Positions 23,152 through 36,627 of a stretch of 64,000 nucleotides of DNA are shown piece after piece. Position 1 is the first letter of the stretch, and each line of letters opens with the position of its first letter. A program made the position numbers and the translations under genes. Source of the stretch: Tetrahymena elliotti 4EA (taxonomy: Eukaryota; Ciliophora; Oligohymenophorea; Hymenostomatida; Tetrahymenidae); assembly GCA_000231825.2 (NCBI GenBank), contig JH720300.1, positions 986,480-1,050,479 of the forward strand. Reading direction: 5' to 3'. The notes below the pieces were generated by a model. It saw nothing but the letters and a program-made list of their open reading frames with translations, did not search any database and was not told the DNA's origin.

Positions 23152-25532
23152 TTTCCTTTTTGATTTAAAAGAATGTATTTTTACTTTAATTTCAGTTTTA
23201 ATTAAATGATTTATAAACTCTTTATGCGAGAATTTCTTTTCAAGTAAAATAAACAAGCAAATTTATCAGTAAAAATCCATCTCTAATCCAATATGTTTTG
23301 AATAATTAATAATTTGATAATCAACAAAAATTAATAATTTACCATATAAGATAGATAGTTTATGGTATTATTAACTATCTAAACAAACTAATCTGAAGAT
23401 ACAAATAGTAAAAATATACCTCCCCAAAAAATAAATAAAAAATTATATTTACACTAAATTAAAAAAAACTATTAATTACTCTAGACAGCCAAAGGACCTT
23501 AAAATATTCATATGCTTGCTACCATTATTTTTGCATAAATACTTTCTTTAAAAACATGGAATTAGAAAAAATATAAATAAAAGTCTCATAAAAAATTAAG
23601 ATTCAAATATGATTTTTTCATTGACATAAAATAAGATTTTTAATGTTAACATGTATTATTAGATTTTTTGTCCCAAAATAATGTATAAAATTCAAGGTCG
23701 AAATTGCTGTTTACAAATAATACTTGATAAAAAAATAGAAAAAATAAACAACAAATAATGAATTTCATAACAAAAATAAAAAATATGTAAAATTAATTAG
23801 TATTTTCACCAAACAAATAAATATAACATAATAAATAAATAAAAAAATCAAATCAATATTTTAAAAACATACTCAGATTATCTTATTTCTTTTTTGTTTT
23901 TTTGGAGTCATAAAAGTTTTGTTTAATTGAAATTGAGATCTATAAATTTGATACTCACTTTTTGGTATCACATTAATCTTTTTTTAATAATAAAAAATAG
24001 ATAGATTGTTTCATTTTTAATGATTAATAAAATTTAAAAAAAGCTTACCTCTTATCTTAGTTAAGACTTTTTATTAACGTTGTTGATATTTATCATTTAA
24101 AAGCAAATTTTAGGAGAATAATATATTTTAATTTATTAAACACAATTTTAGTCACATATATACATCTAATTAATAAGAGAAAAAGTAGAGAAATGAAAAT
24201 TTATGGAAACAATATTTTATCATTTATAACTCTTATTTAAACTATTATTCACAAATTTTTATTTCTGCAAAAATTTAACAAGAATAAAGAAAACTAATAA
24301 GTAAAAATACTAATTTATTTGATAACAAATTTTGTACACAATAGATAGTTCAATCAGTATTGAGGTGAAATTTTATTTTAGATCATTTTGAAAATCTAAA
24401 AATTTAATAAGAGAAAATAAGATTTAATGACTGAAAATTATTTATTTTTGTTTACACACCTCTTTTTTTTACAAATAAATTTTTATGATCATTCCCAAGC
24501 TTACTCCATCCATTAACTTAAAATAAATAAACTACAAATGTACCTACCATTAGTAAGATATAAATAATTAAAACAATCTAGCCAAGCTAATATTTATTAT
24601 TGTATTACTAAATATAAGATATTTTATTAGAAAAAACCTCAACTCAATCAAAGTTTTAAATTGTAACTCAAAATAATTAAATTGGTGGATAATTAGAATT
24701 ACAAGCATCATCATTTAAAAATGTTTCCAATTTTTATTATATATTTAGATTAGCTGAATTTATTTTGTTTGAGTCAATAAACGAAAGAAACTTTATTTGG
24801 GAAACTTTTGCTCTTCTTTGTTTTAGACATGTTAAAATTTATACCTGGAATGCTTATTAAATTGGAAATACTTGAATCTATATTTTTATGTAATTCTAGA
24901 CCGTGTTTAAGATATCATAAATGGATATGATATTTCCTTACTTAGCACCTTTTTATAAAAAATTGTAAGACTATAAATTGAAAACTTTCTCTTATAAAAA
25001 AATTACTCGAAGCAGAAAGCTCACTTTGGTAACTTGTTAATTGATAAAAAAGAATTTTAATATTAATGAGGTATTCTTTGAGATGAAATGTAAAATCTTT
25101 TATTTTTTGGCAAGTTTTGGTTTTTTTTAAAATGACCTAAATAGAAAGGAATAACTAAACAAAGAAATAACTTATAAAATAAAAATTTATTTGATATTGT
25201 TAGTACAATTGCTCATTTTTACAAAAAGAATAGATAGACTAAACTAGCTCCTATATTTTAGATTGTTTGATAAATCATGAAAGTAATTTTAAATTTAATT
25301 GAGAAATTGTTTGAAATGAAGCTAAAAATAAAAAAAAAAGTTTTATTTGCCAAAATTTAGTTTTGAAACGAATTAAATTGGAAAGGATAAACTAACTAAC
25401 TAACTAAATAAGTAAGTAAGTAAAGGAATAAAAACTAATATATTTTAACCAAAAGGGTTATTTATTTTTACAAAAAGAACTACTAAATATTTTTATAAGT
25501 TAAACAGATGAAATTAAATATTTTTATTTATC
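23152..25532. other. AT-rich intergenic spacer with degenerate repeats
   Basis: This is a ~2.4 kb spacer upstream of the kinase gene and downstream of the coiled-coil gene. Around 25100-25230 and 25345-25500 two stretches look like diverged copies: both contain a gg-aaagga-taac/aaac-taac core, then an A/T run, then tttttacaaaaagaa. This suggests an old local duplication. No coding region was found. Confidence 0.5.
25390..25424 (+). repeat. Tetranucleotide microsatellite (CTAA)n then (GTAA)n
   Basis: Four copies of ctaa are directly followed by three copies of agta/gtaa. It lies inside the intergenic spacer, within one of the two diverged duplicate stretches. Confidence 0.85.
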
Positions 25533-27655
25533 TCATCTCTTTTTATTATAAACAGATTTTTACAGTATGTTTGAATTTTAAATTGATTCAACCATAAATT
25601 TAATTTTGGAGGCACAAAGCTGCTTTTGATAATATTCTTCTTCCTCTTCCTTTGTTTTAATTTAGAAATTAACTTTTTGCTTTTTGTTTTCAAGTTAAGA
25701 AAGGTTTAAGCTTTTATTCTCCTAAATAGTTGGAATTATATTTTGATATGTTTGTTTTATATCACTACCAACTTATTGTTAAGTTTACTTATCAGGCTAG
25801 ATTAGCTATTAGTATTATTATGGCTATAATTATTGTTATTACTGTTACTGTTATTGCTGTTGCTACTGATATTATTAAGTTTACTGCTATTACCCTTATA
25901 TTTAATCAGTGTTATTAAGGTCAAATGACTGCAATCTTTATTTAACAACTTATTCTTAATTTGTTTAACCAAGAATATTCTCATTATTGTGTTATTACTC
26001 ATTTTATGTTGGATTACTTTTCAATGAAATGTTTGGGCTTAATTGTGTTTAGTTATTTTTTAAAGGTGGAGTATTGGGAGCAGATGCTTTTTTATTAGCA
26101 GAAAATGATTGTAATATTTAGTTTTAACCTGAATATCTTGGATTATCTGGATAAAAAGGGTAACTACTTTTATCATACCCAATTTGCATTTCTTCTGCAT
26201 TTGCATTTGGTTACAAGGGGCTGATTATTTAAGAAGTTATCATTGTATTATTCAAAGAAAACTTGTTTTAACCTGATTTAACTTTACTTTTATTTTCTTT
26301 TTCAGCAATTTAACGCTTATTTTCTTCTTCCTCTTTCCTTAAGGCTTATTTCTTATCTTCTAGCATTTGAGTGACTAAATTTTGAATTTCCTTTTTAGCA
26401 TCCTGTGCTTCCTGCATTATTTCTTTATATTTAGATTAATATGTCTCATATTTAGTTTTATACAATTTCAATTCTCTGTTCAACCTTATTTCGTTTTCTT
26501 TAAGTTTGCTTATTTCCTCATCTCTTGTTTTTTTTACGTGATTATAAGTTAGATCTTCCTTTTTCTCATTTTTCAGATCCAAATAAATAATTTTTTTATG
26601 ATTTAGCTCCTCCAATACTTTTTAAATTTCAACTATTTTTTTATCCTTTTCTTTAATAATTCCCTTTAAACCTAATTTATCATAGTAGAGATCAATTATC
26701 TTTTTAAATTGTTCTCCTTGCTTTTTATATTACTCTCTTAACTCTTATTTTAATGTTTCCACTTTCCATCTTTCAGTATCAATTCTTCTAATGCTTGTTG
26801 ATAAGCCATCTTATTCCTTTTTAAATTTATCAATTTGTTTTTTTATATTTTCTTCATCAGAAGCTTCTCTTTCATTTTCTAAAGTCTCTTTATAAGTATC
26901 TCCATTTTTCTCAATAAATAACCTATTCAAGTATTCCTCCAATAATTTCTTATCTTCTTCTCTCTTAGATCTCTTATCTTCTTAATTTTTTTCTTTAGTC
27001 AAAATCAAATCCATAAATTTCTATCCAGAAGGATATTAGTAATAAGTAGAAGGATCATCATAAAACTCCAAAAAAACCTTATTCAACATTTCTTATTAAC
27101 TTTCCTATTTATTTAATACCTAACTAAAATCCCTTACATCCTACCCTTAACTCTCATAACCTTTTTAATCTTTTTTTGATACATCAGAATTCTATAAAAT
27201 GTTGCTATTTTTATCTAATATCACAAAAAAAAACATTAAATATATAGGAGGGGCATATTAGTAAATATTACTTTTTAAATCAAACTAATCTCTTAAAGAA
27301 AAATTATTATTTTAATCCTAACCATTAAATTAGAGATCTTTTTATTAAATTTAGTTTTTTTTCGGAGAATTATCCATTTCTAGTCCAGGAGGACCATCGC
27401 CATCATCATCATAATCTCCTTCATACTGTTCTAAAGGAGGAGGTCCTTCATCCTCAGATATGTCACGATTTATTGGTTAATCATTTAATCTCTTTTATGA
27501 TTTAGATTGATTATTAAAAAAATTCAAAAAAGACTCCCTTATTATTTAAAATTTAAATTAATTTTATTTAAAAATCACCCATTTTATAGCTAAAAGAAGA
27601 AAGAAAATACCTACCTGCTTTATGGTTTTCTCTTATTCTAATCCTATGATTGCAT
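25533..27655 (-). CDS. Coiled-coil protein with glutamine-rich tail, family unknown
   Basis: Two exons, 27615-27655 and 25533-27537, joined by a 77-nt GT..AG intron, giving 682 codons (681 residues). The short first exon supplies MQSQDQNKRKPQS. Next comes an acidic, Pro-containing segment (SEDEGPPPLEQYEGDYDDD, then DGDGPPGLE). A central ~280-residue coiled coil is rich in Lys/Glu heptads (for example KREEDKKLLEEYLNRLF and IQNLVTQMLEDKKQ). The C-terminus contains a run of mostly Gln encoded by a mix of CAA, CAG, TAA and TAG, then ends SVYNKKR. The Gln run is a clear case where the standard code would give dozens of stops. Function unknown; structural or trafficking roles are typical of such proteins but not shown here. 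Confidence 0.82.
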
Positions 27656-28432
27656 TATTATTGATTATTTTTGTTTAATTAGTGTTCTTTGATTTTAAAA
27701 TTTTTGATATTTTAATAACAATTAATTTGACCGTTGATTTAATTCCAATCAAACAAGCAAAATATGTATTAATTTTATAAAATTTATGTTTAAAATTTAT
27801 TGCTTAATGACTAACCATCAAAATTATTTTATTTATTTTTTAATATCTTAAAACTCGAAACAATAATTTTATTTCTTTATTTATTTCAAAATCTATTAAA
27901 ATTCTAAATAAAACTAAACTAAATTAGTCATTATTCATTTTTATCTCTTTTCAAAATCAAATTATATTTACTAAAAATAATAAATATGAGATACATATCT
28001 TCTAAAATTCTTAATACACATCTTTTTTTTTACTTATTTGTATATTGATCAAGTAATCTTATAATTTCAGTATAGTTGAAATTCACTAATAAATAATTGT
28101 TGTAATTATGATGATAACCTATCCTTGGTAAATTAAATTAATTTTATCAAAAAATATTTAAACATTTATATTGATTTTTTTTATTTATCTCATACATAAT
28201 AAATTTCTCAATAATTATCATAAAACAAATATATATTTTATAAATTTAATATAGTTACTTTTGTCATCTATTAAATTAATCATTTTAATCTATCCATCAA
28301 ATTATTCTATGATAAAATTTTTAAAAATGAAAAAGATTTAATTAATGATTTGAAATAGTAAGAAATACAGTTCTTTTTTATGTACATGATTATAAAATAA
28401 ATATTTATTGATATGTAAGTAAACTAAATGTC
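27656..28432. other. AT-rich intergenic spacer
   Basis: Spacer between two genes on the same strand. It carries only A/T-rich sequence, with no RNA gene or repeat recognised. Confidence 0.6.
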
Positions 28433-31400
28433 TCAGTAATCATCATATTCATCTTCGTCATCTTAATTTGCAAATTCTAAATCAGAATTTATATCATAAT
28501 CTTCTAAAGCCATTTTAGCACGTTCTCTTGTTCTAATTTTAATAGATAATTAAATGAAAAGAATATAAATAATTGGAAATACTCTCTCTTCTTTTCTTCT
28601 TCTCTAAGTTTTTTTGCTTTATCTGCTTCTTCCTTTCTAACTCTTTCTAAAGCAAGTTATTCTTTTCTGTTAATTTGATTTAATAGAAATTGTTTTAAAA
28701 ACAATAAAATTTCAAAATAATTTGAATACAATTTATCTTTAATGCTGTATGGCCAAAATCTTTATTTTTTAGGTTAAGGAGCAAATAATGTCTTTCTAGA
28801 TGCATTTAATTTTGATGAAAGCTAATCAAAATATTTCTTGGACTTCTTAATTAAATCATTATCATCTTTTGATGTTTGGAGATCTTTTTCCTTTTGTTAG
28901 AAATATAATAAAACATACATTACTGTTTATAATTATTATGAGTTACTTTTTTAAGAAGATAAACTGAAATTAGTTCCTCAACTTCATAAAGCAGCATTTC
29001 TGTCTCATATATTAAGGCCTATCTAGTTATTTTAAGCTTTTCATACTTTTCGTTATTAGATTATGCTAGTTACTAAGCTAATAGCTATTGCTTATTTTAT
29101 TCTTATTACTTGACTGGTTTCTTTTTCTTATCTTTTAATTCTTTTCTTTCTCTTTCTTTATCCTCTTTTTCTTTTTCTTTTTACATTTAATCAACATATT
29201 GCACTGTGCTTGTGGGATCAAATGATTTTTCAAATATTTGCATTAAGAGCTTTTTTTCTTAATCATTAGAAACAAGTTCGCAATCCTATTTTTTTTCATT
29301 TTTAAAAAGTTGTAACTCCTAAAAAATAATAAATAAATAAATAAAATATCTACCTATAAATACTTAAGAATATCTTTGAATTTGACAGTCTTGTCAATCA
29401 TACCATACTTGGGATTCTTATTATCCTAAGCTAGACTATTATATATTTTATTAAATACATCTTGATGTGTTTCAACAAGAGCTTTTTTCTTTTATGCTGC
29501 TGACTAATTTCATAATTGAAGATTTAATTTTTACTTTTTTATTAATAACTGCTTACTTCAGAATCTTCTAAGTTATTGAAACTCTTGCTTGGCAACTTTT
29601 TGTTTTCAAATATAGGTGCAATTTTTGTTTAGATGAATTTTTCTAAAGATCTATGTACATTTTGAATGTCTCCATATTTTAAATAGCTCATTCTAACAAT
29701 TAATTCCACAAAATGTCTATATAAAATGACTCTCTTACTCTCATGTATATCCACTTAGTATAAATAAAGTTAGCTTTCATCTTAATTAGATTTCTCTTCT
29801 AATTCTCCCAATCTAAATAAAATTATTTTTATTTTTTTTGTTTAAATTAATTAATAATTTAATTACTTTGAGTAGTCTAGCTTATCCTAAGTAGAGGCTT
29901 CGCTTGTAATTAAATCCAAGAGTACTATGTCTCTTAATTCTTCTTATGTTAATGGTCTACCGAGCTTTTTAGCAATTTCAATTTATTTTTGTATTTATTA
30001 TTCTTATGAATTGATAGTGTATCTATTTTTAACACCTTGATAAAAAAGTCTGTTTACTGAGGCAAGGGTAACTGTTTGATCAGTAACTTTAGCTTCTTTC
30101 ATCATTTTCCAAAAGGCTAACATATCCATTGAAAAAGCATCTTCGCCTTAATTAAAAATAAAAGATTTAGTCTTTTTAAACATAATTTATTGATTGATTA
30201 CCAATAGTATTTTCATGGTGATTTGAATACATTTTATACCAGTTTCTCAAATCACTGTTGTGTCTTAACAACATAGTTTAAATATTTGAATGAATTGATA
30301 ATACTCCCTCTTCAATACCTTATGTCATATCGAAGAAATCAACCAAGTAGATGTAGGGATTCATTTCTATTTCTTTCTTTTTAACCTATTGTTAACTTGA
30401 ATTTATTTCTTTTGGATCATTTAATTTTGTCTGAGTCTTCTACTTAATAGCTGTACCAGCTGGTGCAGCTGCTTATTTAGATTTATCATCCTTACCTCCT
30501 TTTGCCTTTTAAGGAGAATCCTACACAATATAACAAATATGTAAATTAAAAAATATATTTTAATAGATTTACCATTCCTGCATGATTTAGTTTATCTTTT
30601 TCATGCTATGATTATTATTCCTTGAGGTCAGGTTTTAAATTATTTTCTTATTTAATCAAACGATCTGCTTTATAATAGCCTTAAATGAGATTACCATTAT
30701 CTTCAGTAAATATAGCATATCCTTCTTTTAAATTATTACGCCATTCACCTTCATATTTTGAACCATTTGCATAATAGAAAACACCATAACCATGACGTTA
30801 TCCATCTACCCATTAGCCTTCATATCTATTTCTCATGAGTTTACCTTCACCTTTTGACTCAAGCCAAATATGAACACCAAACCCGTTTTATAAATTATTT
30901 TTCCACTAGCCATAATACTTTTCTTTAGAATTCAACCAAATCATAGTTCCTTATCTTTTATTTCCAAAAAGAATATTTTTATTTTTTTAATTCTTAAAAC
31001 TGAATCATAAATAATTAATACCCATCCTTTTTGTCAAATTTCCACTCTCCTTCATAATAATTTCCAGAAGGATAAGTCATTCTTCCATGACCATGCTTAC
31101 ACCCATTTACAAATTATCCTTCGAATACAGCACTAATAATAAAAATAGAAGAAATTAACTCCAAATCCTCTCATAAAAATATTTATAAATATCTATCTAT
31201 ACCCTGATTTAAATTTAATTGTTCCGTTTCCATTTCTTAATCCTTCAACCCAAGAGCCAGTATACTCTGCTTCTCCTTCTGGAGATACAAAAGTACCTTA
31301 TCCATGACGTAAGCCATTTAATACTTAACCTGTATAAGTAGAAGTATCAGGCCATTAATAAGTACCTACACCTTTAATTGTATTATATTCAAATTATCCC

Positions 31401-31835
31401 TCATAAATCACACCATTTGCCCATCTAAATTTTCCTTTTCCTAAAAATTAATAATTATTTTTAAAATAACTAAATCAATTCTGAATAGTTGTATAAATGT
31501 AAATAAAGCTTAATTGCATTCAAAAACTAAAGCTAATTCAATTACCGTGAAGCATACCATTATCTAATTCTCCTTCGTAAGTGTTTCCATTTTTGAATTT
31601 TATTTTGCCTTAGCCATGAAGAGCTTTTCCATAAACCTAATAAAAAAATCTAATTAATCAATCAATCTTCAATTGTAAAATATTTGATTCATCTATTCAA
31701 AAATTAAAAAATTTTGCTAACCTAACCAGGTTTGTCTAAAATAGTGAGCTCTGCATCATACTCTGAATAAATAATCTTAGTGAGCTCTATTGGCAAAATT
31801 AAATTTTGTGGATGTTCCTCTATGCTAAAATCCAT
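28433..31835 (-). CDS. RSPH10B: Radial spoke head protein 10 homolog B (MORN-repeat protein)
   Basis: Multi-exon gene from ATG 31833-31835 (MDFSIEEHPQNLILPIELTK) to TGA 28433-28435, with about ten short GT..AG introns. The N-terminal third is a series of MORN repeats: GNTYEGELDNGMLHGKGK, then ANGVIYEGQFE, GLRHGQGTF, GNYYEGEWKFDKKDG and GYGVFYYANGSKYEGEW. The middle and C-terminal parts match RSPH10B: a helical region (NPYIYLVDFFDMTQGIEEGV, VILYRHFVELIVRMSYLKYG), a long Lys/Glu coiled coil, and an acidic end (ALEDYDINSDLEFANQ). RSPH10B is a component of axonemal radial spokes, which connect the central pair to outer doublets and tune dynein. The N-terminal ELTKIIYSEYDAELTIL segment also parallels the vertebrate protein. 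Exon boundaries are approximate; total length is roughly 900 residues. Confidence 0.85.
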
Positions 31836-33040
31836 TTTATAATATTATTGGTTGGTTATTATTTTTGAATTTAACTAACAATTGAATATATTTATTATAG
31901 TTGACAAGATAAAATCTAACTTGAAAATATTACTTTCTAATTATAATACAAATCTTTATTTATATTAACTACTCTATTTATTTACTTAATATGTGTTGCT
32001 AATAAAAACATGCTTTTTCATTAAAAAAACACTATTTTTAAAAATCTTTAAATAATAACAAACAAGCACCATTAAAGTTACAAATTTTGATCTTTAGAAT
32101 TAAACTAATTATACTTTTTAAAAATGTTTTTCATTTTTCAAATTAATAATCTATTTCAATCAAAAACATAATCAAATATTAATTAAAGTATTTAATTTAT
32201 TTTCTCATAATAAATATTTAATTATCTGTCAATTTGAAAACCTAATATGAATTAAAAAGTAGTTTAAAAATACGTCTTTAAATTTATCAAAATTAAAATC
32301 ACAGATAAAATTTTTTTAATTTAAATAATAAAAAAATTCTTAAAAAAAATGAATCAATTATTTTAAATTAAGGACTTTTGTTAAAATTATTTTTAAGGTA
32401 ATACTTAAACTCATTTATGAAAAGAACAAAAATTATAATTACTAATTAAATAGCTTAAATAATTTTTTTTCAGTTAAAAGAATTATATTCATAAATATGA
32501 TATTTTTTAAATAAGATCAGTCAGATATTTTTACATATGTATTAATCTTTTTATTTATTATTTCTCTATCTTTTTTATCAGTGACTTTATGGCATAGTTT
32601 CTTTAAAAATTTTTAATTTTCTTTAAAAAAACAAAAGGTTTATATGAAGAATTATTTTTCAAATTAGAAATAAAAAAATATTTAAGTCTTTCTTCAATGA
32701 GCAGTGAAATTTAGGGTACAATTCTTTTGAACTAATTTGGATGTTTTATAACTTAATTGTATATATATAGTCTGTTAATATGTTCTAAGAAAAAAAGAAT
32801 AATACTTGATTTTAATACTTAAATGAATATTAATTAATGTATGTACTGATGAGAATCTTCTGAATCTAAAAAAAGAAATTAGATAGAAATTTCTTTGATT
32901 TAATTATTGGATAGAATTAAAATAAATTTAGAATCTGTTTAAGATAAATATAAAACAAAGATACAATCAAAAAATCAAGTTTTAAATAATAACAATTAAC
33001 AAATAAGCAAGTTAGTTATTTTATAGAATATTTATTAGAA
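31836..33040. other. AT-rich intergenic spacer (divergent promoters)
   Basis: About 1.2 kb between the divergent RSPH10B and TRAP1 genes, so both promoters should lie here. No recognisable heat-shock element cluster or other motif could be called with confidence. Confidence 0.55.
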
Positions 33041-35594
33041 ATGAATATCAACACTGCAGTTAAACTCGCAAGATTGACAGGTCACTCTTTGCGTACTTTC
33101 CAAACCTAAAAGAAGGGTTATCAAAAGTTACTAGCTACCTCTCTTAACAATTTTTCTAGATATAGCTTTTGTGCTACTAAGGTCAATGTAGAATAATTGA
33201 AAAAGCAAGATGTTGAATAAATGGCTTTTAAAACTGAAACTAAGAAGCTTTTAGATATTGTTGCAAAGTCTCTTTATACTGACAAAGAAGTATTTTTGAG
33301 AGAACTTCTTTCTAATGCTTCTGATGCCATTGAAAAGCAAAGATTCTTAAATTCTCAAAGTATTTATTTGATTTTTTGAAGCAATTAGTATTGAAATGAA
33401 GCATTTTCATTTGATTGAGATTCTTAATAAACAACATAAATAAAATTATTTCAATAAATAAATTAATAGAGGACAGTAACGAAGAAGATGATTTCAAGAT
33501 TTAAGTTGAATGCAATACTAACAAGCGTTAAATCATCATCACCGATAATGGTGTTGGTTTCACTAGACAATAATTAATTAACGATTTGGGAACTATTGCT
33601 CGTTCTGGTTCCTAACAATTCGTTAAGGAAGTTGGTAAAGGTACTGCCGAAAATATTATTGGTTAATTCGGTGTTGGTTTTTACTCTTCCTTCATTGTTG
33701 GTGACTCTGTCTAAGTAATCCATTAATCTTTAAATATTCTATTTTTCTTTAAAAAAAGCAAAGTACAAAATAACACTATAAATATAATATGCTATTTAAC
33801 CAAAAGCTTATCAATTAGAAGAAAAAAGCTTACATTTTTTATAATTATAAATGAACTTAAAATTCCTTAAAACCATCTGAATTAAAATTAATGCTTTTAT
33901 TTTATGTTAGGTTGTTTCAAAGAGTGAAAAAGAAGCTGAAGCTCATATGTGGTAAAGTGATGGTAATGGAGAATTCGAAATTTCTACTGTCGGAGATTGT
34001 GGATTCAAGAGAGGTACTCGTATTATCATTCACTTGAGACCTGATTGTTAAGAATTCTCCAAAGCTGAAGATGTCAAGAAGATTATCTAAAAGTATTCTA
34101 ACTTCATCAACTTCCCTATTTCAGTTAATGGTGAAAGATTCAATTTGGTCTAAGCTATTTGGACTCGTAGCAAATTCAGTGTTACTGAAGAAGAATATGT
34201 TAAATTCTGGGAATACATTTCTAACCAAAAGATGAAATACTTTGCTAAGTTGCACTATGAAGTTGATGTTCCTTTAAATATCAAGTCTCTTCTTTATATC
34301 CCTGCTGCTCATGCTGAAAAGATGGGTTTCTCTTAAGAACAAATGTCAGTTTCCCTTTACTGTAAGAAGGTTCTCATCAAGGCTAATTGCCAAGAACTTT
34401 TACCCAACTGGCTCAGATTCGTTAAGGGTGTTGTAGATTGCGAAGATCTCCCCCTTAACATTTCTCGTGAAAATTATCAAGACTCTTCTTTAATAGCAAA
34501 GCTTAAGCAAGTCGTTACCAAGAGAATTTTGAAGTTCCTTGAAGAAGAATCTAACAAAAATCCTGCTGAATATAACAAATGGTTCCAAGATTTCTAATTC
34601 TTCATTAAGGAAGGTAATTAAATAATTTTCTTAAAAACATTAAAAATAATTTTTTTAAATAATTTAAACAGGTCTTGCTATGGATGTTGATTATTAAGAA
34701 TAGCTTTTCAAGCTTTGCAGATTCAATGTTGATTACACCAAGGAATTAGTCAGCCTTGATGATTATGTGTCTAAAATGAAACCTGGCCAACAAAAGATTT
34801 ATTATGCTCTTCTCGCTAATAGAGAATCAGCTGATAACTCTCCATTCATTGAACCTTTCAAGGGAACTGGAATTCCTATTATTTACACTTACATTAATAT
34901 TGATGAAATGATTTACCAAACTGTTGGTTCTTACAAAGGTTTCTAATTCGTTAATGTTGAAGGTGATTTCAATGAAATTTCTCAAGATATTAAAAAATTC
35001 AAGAAAGACACTCAACCTGAAAATAAAAATAGCACTCAATAAAAGATAGATTCTGATGAAATTACTCCTTTCTGCTTGTGGGTTAAGAATGAATTATAAC
35101 CTATTGTTACTAAGGTTGTTGTTTCTGAACGTCTTACTAACTCTCCTGCTATTGTCTAATCTTAAATGTCTTCTGCCATGCGTCAAATGGTTATGATGAT
35201 GGAATAAAACAATGTACTTAAACTATTTTTTATTTTTTACTTTTATTGAATATTTAATTTGAAAAAATAGGTTGGTGATATTAGCAAAAATTTAACCATG
35301 GAAATTAACCCAAATCATGAGCTTATTTATAAAATTAATGAAGTTAGAAAGTAAGACTAACAAACTGCTTCCTTAATCTTAAGATAACTCTGTGATAACT
35401 GTATGGTTACTGCAGGTATTCCTACTGACCCTAAAAAGTTCAATGACAGAATTCAAAATATGATGTCTAAGATCCTTGATAATATAATTACTGGTAAAGA
35501 TAGTGATTCTTTTGCTTCTAGAACTCAAGCTGATTCTAAGGTTGAAGAAGGAACTGTTTACTTGGATGAAAATGGAAATCCTAAAATTAAATGA
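33041..35594 (+). CDS. TRAP1: Mitochondrial HSP90 family chaperone TRAP1
   Basis: Five exons (33041-33359, 33470-33714, 33911-34613, 34672-35213, 35271-35594) total 711 codons, 710 residues; human TRAP1 has 704. The first ~50 residues are basic, hydroxylated and lack acidic residues ([20 protein letters not shown]), as in a mitochondrial presequence. The GHKL ATPase domain follows: [34 protein letters not shown] (the Glu and Asn of the ATP site), DNGVGF and FGVGFYSSF. The middle domain has [16 protein letters not shown] sequence and [15 protein letters not shown]. The C-terminal dimer domain ends NPKIK, without the MEEVD of cytosolic HSP90. It folds or stabilises mitochondrial matrix proteins. 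All four introns are short and AT-rich. The exon sum being whole codons supports the model. Confidence 0.93.
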
Positions 35595-36627
35595 AATTGA
35601 TAAATTTGAGTATTTTATATTTTATGATCTGTTAATTTGTAATTATTATTTCTAAATTAAATCAGTGATTATTTATCACATCTATCTATCTATCTATTTT
35701 TATAAATTTTTTTCTTTGTCAAAATGAAGATTAAAAAAGCATTATTTTTTATTGTGGGAGATAAAAAATTTAAAAATGTAAGCATATTTAGAAAATTCAA
35801 GAAAAATACAAAAAAAGTTGGATAGATGATTAAAATAAATATTTTCAATATCCAAAGATGAGAAGAGAATTAAATAATAGTAGATACCAAACAAAGATAA
35901 AAAAATTATTATTAAATATAAATTTAGAAAAAATATAAAATGATATCTTGATAACTGATTTAAATATTTTACTTTCAAATTATTCAGAAATTAATCATTT
36001 GCTTTATCTTATTTTTTATCTTAAAAAATATACTTGTAAATTTACCAATTACAATAAAATAATAATTCTCAAAATTTTACGACAGCATTTTGATTTCAAA
36101 AAATAATCTGCCTTACACTTTTGTCAGTTTTTATCATCACTTTTCAAAATCAAAGCTTTTATTGAGTATTAAATTAATTGTTTAAAGCATATATCAGAGT
36201 CTTAGAAATAAAAGTAATAATAAAAGAAAGGCTTGCTTTTGTTTTTTACTTTTATTAGATTTAAAAAAAGCATTCATTTATTAAAGAAGGAATTATTTCT
36301 TTAGTTTATTCTTTAAGAGGATAACTTCTTAGTTATTTTAGAATTCTGATTATATAAATAATATTTCAGAAAAAAAAAATTAACAAATATTAATTTTTCC
36401 CATCTACTTTATTTTAATATTTTTTGAGTTTATTTTGTGTATAAACAATTTTACAAAGAAAATACTTTCAGAAAATATAAAATATTGATTTTCAGCAAAA
36501 AAATTAATATTTCATTTTTAAAAGTATGTAAAAAATTTTAATATTAGCTTTCCTTTTGAAGGTAATAGGTAGTTTATTAAAATCAAACTAAAAATAAAAA
36601 CAAAAATGTATTTTTATAGTAAGCCTT
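35595..36627. other. AT-rich intergenic spacer
   Basis: Spacer between TRAP1 and the next + strand gene. Apart from the CTAT microsatellite, I see nothing in it. Confidence 0.6.
35681..35697 (+). repeat. (CTAT)n microsatellite
   Basis: Four tandem copies of the tetranucleotide lie shortly downstream of the TRAP1 stop codon. Confidence 0.85.

Noticed and set aside
23152..23256. Extension of the receptor-like kinase N-terminus to a TTG codon at 23254-23256
   Set aside because: There is no ATG in that extension and an in-frame TGA lies just upstream. The ATG at 23149-23151 starts a good signal peptide.
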